From assembly GCA_016802295.1 (NCBI GenBank), contig JAESIW010000129.1, positions 398,414 to 462,413 on the forward strand: a stretch of DNA of 64,000 nt, read 5' to 3'. The notes beneath the pieces are model-generated. The model did no database searches and was not told where the DNA came from. It was given only the letters and a program-made list of their open reading frames with translations. A program made the position numbers and the translations under genes. This DNA comes from Brachionus rotundiformis (lineage: Eukaryota; Rotifera; Eurotatoria; Ploima; Brachionidae). Within the stretch, counting starts at the first letter, position 1. The number at the start of each line of letters is the position of its first letter. Below are positions 57,412 through 64,000 of the stretch, one piece after another.

Positions 57412-57836
57412 ATAGTTGGCCCATCCGATTATCGAATTTACTACCCAATATTGGTTGGAGGTGTAATTTTTTTCAGAATTCAAAATTATCTCAGAGTTAA
57501 TGGCTATTCTAATCGATTCTGGGGATGGGGTTTAGTTTTTTATTTTTAATATTACTTTTTTAATTGTTTTAATTAAAAGGAGCTGAGGATGATGATATGT
57601 TTTACAGACTTCGTTTTTCAAAATTAGGTTTCGATAGGCCTAAAAATAACACACTATATTCAAAGTTAGATCATGTTAAGCAAAAAAAAAATCCATTGCG
57701 AGTTAAATTACTTAATGAAGGAAAAAGTAAATATCTAAATGATGGTTTGAATTCACTTAATTTTACTCTTATGTCGATTATTAATCTACCTCTTTTCACT
57801 CATATTGTGGTTGATGTTGGAAAAGATTCAGTTTGA
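56717..57836 (+). CDS. Beta-1,4-galactosyltransferase family glycosyltransferase, copy B (chimeric)
   Basis: Exons 56717-57311, 57359-57529 and 57580-57836 join in frame, 340 residues, same intron positions and phases as copy A. Exon 1 differs from copy A at only a handful of bases, so tail, signal-anchor, DVD motif and the first part of the catalytic domain are practically the same. From base 57412 the sequence changes: VGPSDYRIYYPILVGG instead of VGKIDYRTFYPILIGG, WGWGAEDDDMFYRL in place of WGWGGEDDDMYNRL, and a clearly different C-terminus ending FTHIVVDVG. The Gly-to-Ala change sits in the GGEDDD signature. The gene has all landmarks of an active type II Golgi enzyme, but acceptor specificity, partly set by the diverged half, may differ. 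Confidence 0.9.
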
Positions 57837-58073
57837 AATGGTTTTTACCATTTAATTGCCAATGCTCGAAATGACAACATTAATCTTTCTTTAAATTTCA
57901 ATCATATTAAAAAATTTTATTTATTAAATACACTTTATTGAAAAAATCTAATTAAAAACATTTTCATTTTATTTATTTCAAGTGATTTATTTATTAATAA
58001 AATTTTATTAAAATTTTACTTTAAATTGATAAACATTTTTCATTTCAATTAAATTTTTTTTAAATTCAATAAA

Positions 58074-61000
58074 ATGCATTTTAACATGAATGGTTTAAAA
58101 TTAATTTTAATTTTTTTATTCCTCTTAATTGATATTTCCCAAAGTCAATCAATATACAAGCCAGGTTTATAGATTAAAAAATATATAAAATTTTAATCTG
58201 TGTATTTCTATTGTAAAGGATATATTGGATGCTTTGATAACAATCTATTTGAGAACGAGTTTAATGCTTTCTCGCCGCAGTCATCTGGGCCAGAAATTAG
58301 TCCTCTTGAATGCCAAAAAGGTTGCCATCATATGGGATTTGAACTGGCTTCAGTTGAACGCAGTAACTTGTGCTTCTGTAAAAGAGGAATTGACATCCAA
58401 ATGAAAAAGGTTTCTGATGAGAACTGTCAATATAGTATTTGCCAAGGTGATTCAAATTACTTTTGTGGATCTGATATGACCAGTTTAGTTTATTCAACCC
58501 AAATTTTTGTCCAAGTAAACAGGGTTTTTACCATAATTAAAATTAAATATTTGTTTTAAGAATTTAGAAACTGACTTAAATAACAAATCGACTGATAATT
58601 TTGCTCTTGATATTTACTCCGAGGCAGCAATAATATATACAGTTAACAACTATGGTGTCATAAGTTCATATGATGAACCAAAAGAACTTAATTCATCAAT
58701 TCTTCTAAAACAATATATTCCTTCAAGAGGCTTAGAGTACATACAAGTGATTGCGTCCATGGATAACCATATTACCGATATAGTAAGTTAATAACAAAGG
58801 GCTATTAATTATTCAGCATCTGTTTTAATTTAAAAAAAAAATTCTTTTTTGATTTTAAAAAAATTCCAATTTGAAGAAGATTTTGTCACTAAGTTTTAAC
58901 TATGAGAAAAATAAATTATTTATTCTTAGTTGTGAAAAAGCTATTCTTTAAGGCATATTTTTTATGATTTCAGTCTGTCTCGAACAGCAGTTGAAGCATT
59001 GCTTTGTGCTGATTTGAGTCACAATGGTTCTGAATGCTGTTCATTTGAAATTGCCTAATTTTCCACATAGTCTAACGCAGAGTTAAGTGCATTTTTTTTA
59101 TCTTAAAAAGAAAAGAACCCAACTTTTATTCATTGTTGGTATTAAAATTAGATACTTGCACGCATTTTCATGCTATTGAATAATGGTACAATTAGGATCC
59201 AGATTATATTAAATTTGGTTCAAAATGAAAAACTAGAACATAAATTTATGCTAAAAAAGCTTATAACTTTTTTTCTAAAGTTTTTTATTAGTTTTGGAGA
59301 TGTTGCTTACAAAGTTGCGTTAATAGTTTAGTCTGCACATGATGTGCAAAATATCTGCAAAAAGCAGAAGAGTCAAATTTGTTCAAATTTAAATTAATCC
59401 AATTTTGCAGAGTTTGATCAGAACGCTCTTACTAATACAACTATGAATGTTTTACCATGTTGCAATTGGATAGTTTGCTTTTGATCTTTAAAAATAGCTA
59501 TAAGAATTTTTTTAAATTTTATTATGCTCCATTGTACTAAGGCTTATGAAATTTGGTACAGTAAAACATTAATTTTTATTTCAAAAAGTAAAAAATCGAC
59601 CCTGTAAGCGTGACATAAAAGCTGCATCTACTGACAGAGTCTGCTAATGGTCTCTGCCAAATGCATTTCGTTCAAAACAACTTATATTTAATTTCTGCTA
59701 AATTTTCATATTTCTCCAAGAATGTTGAAAAAAGTGCATTCATTTTACCATGTTGTATTTGAGATATTCATTTTTTACTGAATATTAAAAAATTTTCAAA
59801 CCATTTAAAAAAATTAATTAATTACGTGAAAAATAAGTTGCTCAAGTCATCAAATCAAAAAATCTTAATTTGTTGGAAATAAAAAAGAGTGAGCTTTTCT
59901 TTAGTGTCTAATAAATAAAAAAATTGAAAAATATTAGAATTAATATAATAAATAATTCTATTTAAAATCTTACTATTTGAATAATAGTATTCATCATTAT
60001 TTTTATTGTTAATAATCTTAATTTAACTTAAAATGTATTTCAAGACCTTTAGCTTTTAAAGCTGTTTTGATAAGTTTTGGTTTTAAAATAGATAAATTAT
60101 TTATATTATAAGCTTAATATTCAAATCGATTATAAGGAATAGTTTTATCAGGCTTACAAAGACCGAATATTCAATGCACCCATTTTTATCTTGCGTCAAA
60201 TTTAATTGACAAGAAAAAATTAAGCAATATTTGAAAAAATTTTATAAATAAATATGAGAATTTTTTCGATTTATGAATTTTTGCTTTTCTGAATTTGGAC
60301 TTAATTAAGACTCTTTTACCAGATTGGTACATAATGGACCTCTTAACATTCTGTCTTATTTATATTTTATATAATTGTGGTGCAGAAAAGAAATGATCAA
60401 GCACGTTCAATTCCGCATATTTATTTTTTTCCCCAAATACTAATTAGTTTCATAAAGGACAAAATACAAGTTATTAAAATTGATTCTTACCATGTGATTG
60501 AATCTATCGAAATTGATTGTCCCCAAATGATTTCTACAAATGATAATTTTAAATGTCTGATAGAAATTTACGGTTATTCTGATGCAGAACTAGTAATTGA
60601 ATATAATGATGGGTTAATAGATAGCTTGATAATTCCGAGTAAGATCATTTTATAGTAGAAAAAATATTAAACTTAACTTTTAGAACCTATTTTAAATTTA
60701 TATGGTTCACCTGTATCTCAAAATATCATCAACAGCCAGATCAAAATATTTGAATTAGACGCAAATTGGTACTACATTTTATCAGATGGTAAAATAATGG
60801 AAAGCTGTATTTTAAAATCAGTAGAATTGTACTCATTAGATGAATTTAGTATAAAATTTCATGTAATATGTTTTTCCTTTTTTTTATTTTTATCAATTTC
60901 TAATAAATTATCAATTTATTTAGTTAGTTGAATTCGATATTCAGAAAAATAAATCAGAATCAATAATTTACCAATGTAAAAATAAATTTATAAAGATTAA

Positions 61001-63963
61001 CAACCTTTGTGATGATTTTGATTACGTCAATTACTTTAATAATTCAATAATTTTTAAAAAGACGTTTATTCTTAATTTAAAAAAAGGATACAATTTATTT
61101 TTTTCCAATCAATTATCCCAAGTTCGGGAATTTCTTGATCAAAACTGGTTTATTTTATTGGAACCCATAACTGATGGACGATTAATGGCCAGTCCATTTG
61201 ATCAAAATGGAACTGATTATGGCATATCTAAAAATAATTCTGATATTCAAATTTTGAACCAAAAACTTATGTTTTTAATCAATACAGAAACATATCATGT
61301 GATGAGTAGTTTCAATAATTTTAAAACCTATGGTAATAGATCAGCCCAATTTAGTTTTATTGACAAAAACTCTTCAAAAGTTATAAATAAAACAGAAAAA
61401 TATTTCTCAGTTATTGAGCCCATAACTGATTTGGTAATCGAACCATACTTTCGATCTTGTAGCGTGGATCGCCAATGTGAGTTCAGGTCCCAAACAGGTT
61501 CAGGGTCCGACATTAGATATAATTGGAGCATAAACATTAACTTAACTTGGTTTAAATCGAGTTATATGAATTTCAGATTTCCAAGCATAGGGGTTTATTT
61601 AATAAAATTGGATGCATGGAACGATATTTCTTACCAATCTGTTCAAATTAATTACACTATCAATGAAGGCTTGAAGGAAATATCTTTTCATTCTGGCAAT
61701 CAAGAAATGAGTACATCAATCACAAATAAATCTGCTTTATTTTTGTTCAAAATAAGATCAGTTCAAGATTATTCATGCATGGTCGACTTTGGTGACAATT
61801 TGCCAAATTTAAATTTTACAGACAAAGTAAAAGATTTAAATAATGAATACATAAGTCATGCATACTCAAGATCAGGCACCTATTCGGTGAAAATAACATG
61901 TTACCAAGGAGTTGACTCACTTGGATTAAAATTAATTCACATTGTCCAAGATGAAATTGTGGGCTTTGAATTACTTGAAAAAGGAATCGATATGTCGATT
62001 GCTTTTTACAAAATTGGATTTCGTTTTAAGAGTGGAACTGATGTATCAGTCATTTTAGATATAGATTCTGTCACAAATTCCGAAACCATATTTAATAAAA
62101 CAAGCCTAATTGGATATAGTGGTTTGATGATAAATTATGGTTATGCGCGAATTTTAAATGTATCTATTAAAGCCTATAACTTGGTTTCATTTTTATCAGT
62201 AAGTGAAAATTTCGAAATAAGCTCATCACTGGTGAATCCTGAGTTTATCATATCACCTTTTAAAGAAAATTATGTCTTTGAATTTTTACCAACACCGATT
62301 GATTACAGAATAAAAGTTCAAAAGGGTACCAATGTGAAAGTGGAGATATTTTTTGGTAATGAAAACAGTTCAGAACCAAGTGTAAGTCGTTTGTTTACTG
62401 GTATATGGATTAAAGACTTTGTTTACACGTACACCCATAATGAACCGGGTGACTATACTGTTAGAGTAAAAGTATCCAATGCATTTAGCAATTATGATTT
62501 TTATCAAAGAATTTCGTTCATAAGTCGAGTCGATCAATTGATTTGTTACCCAGAGCCAAGCGTGGTCTTGCTCAAATATGTCAAAGCTTATGTACAATTT
62601 AGAGTGAAAAGTATTGGAAAAAGTGATCCAGGTTCACGAACAACGGTACAATTTTGGCCTGGTGACTCGACTAATCTGACCCTTGGTCCATTCATGCTTG
62701 GTATAGAAAATTTTGAAAACAAGATTCCTATCACTTATTCTTACTCACAGCTTGGAAACTTTAGACCTATTCTATTAATTGAAAATGAAATTAGTAAAAA
62801 GTACTTTCAATTAAGTATATTGGTAGTATCTAGTTCGGTTGATGACATGTTTGCTGTGGCAAAACCGTCAGCAGTGATGTTAAATCAGTCATTTCAAGTA
62901 TTTGTTTACATTCTAAATGCCTTCAATGTGAATATTACATGGAATTATGATAACACTACAGTTACCAAAAATAAAATATGTGAGTACTTTTATATTTGTA
63001 AATTGAACATAAAAAATCAAGCCGGATAACTTTATTCCCCAATAAAAAACACAATATATTAAAAGATGCTTTTAATGCATTCATCTTATCTTTTTTGAGA
63101 AAATTTGTCTAAAAATTTACATCTTCTAATTAAAAAATTTACTTTTTTGTTAAATAATTCTGAAAAAAACTATTAATAATATGAATTTTAATTCAAAAAT
63201 AATTATTAAGAAAATAATTTAAATTTCTCAACAAATAAAATCGATTATTTTCTAATAAATGCTGACTAATTTTTAATAAAAAAAAATTATTTTTATTTTT
63301 TGCTAATTTAAACGATAAATTTTTTTTGTAAACGAAATAAGAAATTATCAGTAAAATAGTTGAAAATTTTTTGGGTGGTTTAAAATATTTCAAGACCGAA
63401 TGTTTGGAGACAAGAAAGTAACAAAAAAATGAATAATGGAAAATCCATTTTGTCAGTTACCTGTTGTTTTTTGGCATTGCTGTCCATACCATAAAATATG
63501 GCTTATTGAAGTGTTCAACAGTATTCTATCTCATTTGCTTCATTAATTGGATTCTTACGATTCACCAATTGATAAGACTTTTCATTTTATTTGGATAATT
63601 AATGGTAGTTTTAATTTTTTTTTATCTGAATGGCTCTAAACTAATTAGAGATCATTTAATAATTTTAACAAGGCCAAAAATGCTTTACATTTATTCAAAA
63701 ATACTGACCATAGATACCAAATATTTTTTTGTTAATTTTAAAATATAAATTATTTGAAAAATAATATTTTTTAGCTTCAAATTTTTCAATCGAAGATAGT
63801 CAAGAGTTCTATTCAGGTGAATTTCTAGGAAATACTGCTGTATCGGTTACAGCAAAAGACACATTTACATCAAAAACAGTCAATATAGAAGTTACTGTTC
63901 AAAATCCGATTACTGATTTTAAGATTTACACAAATCCTTTAGATCTAATTACTTCTAATTTAG
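58074..63963 (+). CDS. Large WSC + PKD-repeat membrane protein, polycystin-1-like (5' part, runs off the window)
   Basis: Exons 58074-58164, 58219-58514, 58561-58782, 60386-60638, 60684-60862, 60924-62979 and 63775-63963 join in frame, about 1,095 residues so far. Exon 1 gives a signal peptide (LKLILIFLFLLIDISQSQS). Exon 2 encodes a WSC carbohydrate-binding domain (YIGCFDNN ... CQKGCHHMGFE ... CFCKRG ... CQGDSNYFCG). Exons 6-7 carry repeated PKD-type immunoglobulin folds: CMVDFGDNLP with HAYSRSGTYSVKITCYQG, FVYTYTHNEPGDYTVRVKVS, QFWPGDST with YSYSQLGNFRP, and another in exon 7. WSC followed by PKD repeats is the layout of polycystin-1, a sensory receptor of cilia and membranes; REJ, GAIN and transmembrane parts would lie beyond the window. 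Introns of 1,603 and 795 bp (before exons 4 and 7) are unusually long, so extra exons could be hidden. Confidence 0.8.
58783..60385 (+). other. Long intron of the WSC/PKD gene
   Basis: AT-rich, no coding segment recognised. A signal-like reading MDLLTFCLIYILYNCG starts at 60334 just before the acceptor but is out of frame with the next exon. Confidence 0.45.
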
Positions 63964-64000
63964 GTATTTTAAACTTATTTTTCATTTAATTAATTTTAAT

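Noticed and set aside
60334..60396. Signal-like peptide MDLLTFCLIYILYNCG
   Set aside because: Out of frame with the adjoining PKD-gene exon and stops after a few codons; lies in the polypyrimidine-rich intron end.
63193..63393. 66-aa minus-strand frame near the right end
   Set aside because: Low-complexity Lys/Asn/Phe/Leu frame inside an intron.

Overview
The window is 64 kb of a very AT-rich animal genome. Protein-coding exons are separated by tiny GT-AG introns, mostly 45-57 bp, with standard stop codons. The animal-type gene set (T-box factor, CDK4/6, golgin-84, DHRS12, beta-1,4-galactosyltransferases, WSC/PKD membrane protein, mitochondrial ribosomal proteins), the base composition and the many decayed retroelements suggest a small compact-genome invertebrate. 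I think a Brachionus-like rotifer is most likely; this is inference, not proof.

Layout. 1-17 kb is mainly a mobile-element graveyard. It holds a transposon accessory-gene relic (minus), a broken Ty3/gypsy gag, a truncated hAT transposase, a decayed homeodomain, and the spliced C-terminal end of an unidentified membrane protein (minus). Next come an internally deleted Ty3/gypsy element, a tandem array of ~500-bp LTR-like repeats containing an assembly gap, and a nearly intact young Ty3/gypsy element (12535-16966) with 98% identical LTRs. 17.6-38.6 kb is the gene-rich part: mitochondrial ribosomal protein uL1m (9 exons), an unknown 262-aa protein, LINE relics, golgin-84 (minus, last exon not found), DHRS12 (plus, head to head with golgin-84), mitochondrial ribosomal protein mS38/AURKAIP1, a small secreted protein (minus), CDK4/6 (minus) and a single-exon Eomes/Tbr-like T-box gene. 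38.6-45.2 kb is gene-poor with a split LINE relic. 45.2-58 kb holds an orphan 381-aa gene and a segmental duplication that yields two beta-1,4-galactosyltransferase genes; between the copies lie a GC-rich retroelement fragment and a gag-protease relic. 58.0 kb to the end is the 5' part of a large WSC + PKD-repeat, polycystin-1-like gene that runs off the window.

How the genes relate. There is no operon-like logic. Several products belong to the Golgi/secretory pathway (golgin-84, two galactosyltransferases, secreted protein, polycystin-like protein) and two to the mitochondrial ribosome, but the clustering may be chance. The most notable locus is the galactosyltransferase pair: the 5' part of one copy is almost identical to the other, while the 3' part is an older, diverged paralogue, so the second gene is a chimera made by recent duplication or gene conversion.

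Limits. Splice sites were chosen by eye from GT-AG signals, reading-frame continuity and remembered family patterns. No alignment, database search or transcript was available.
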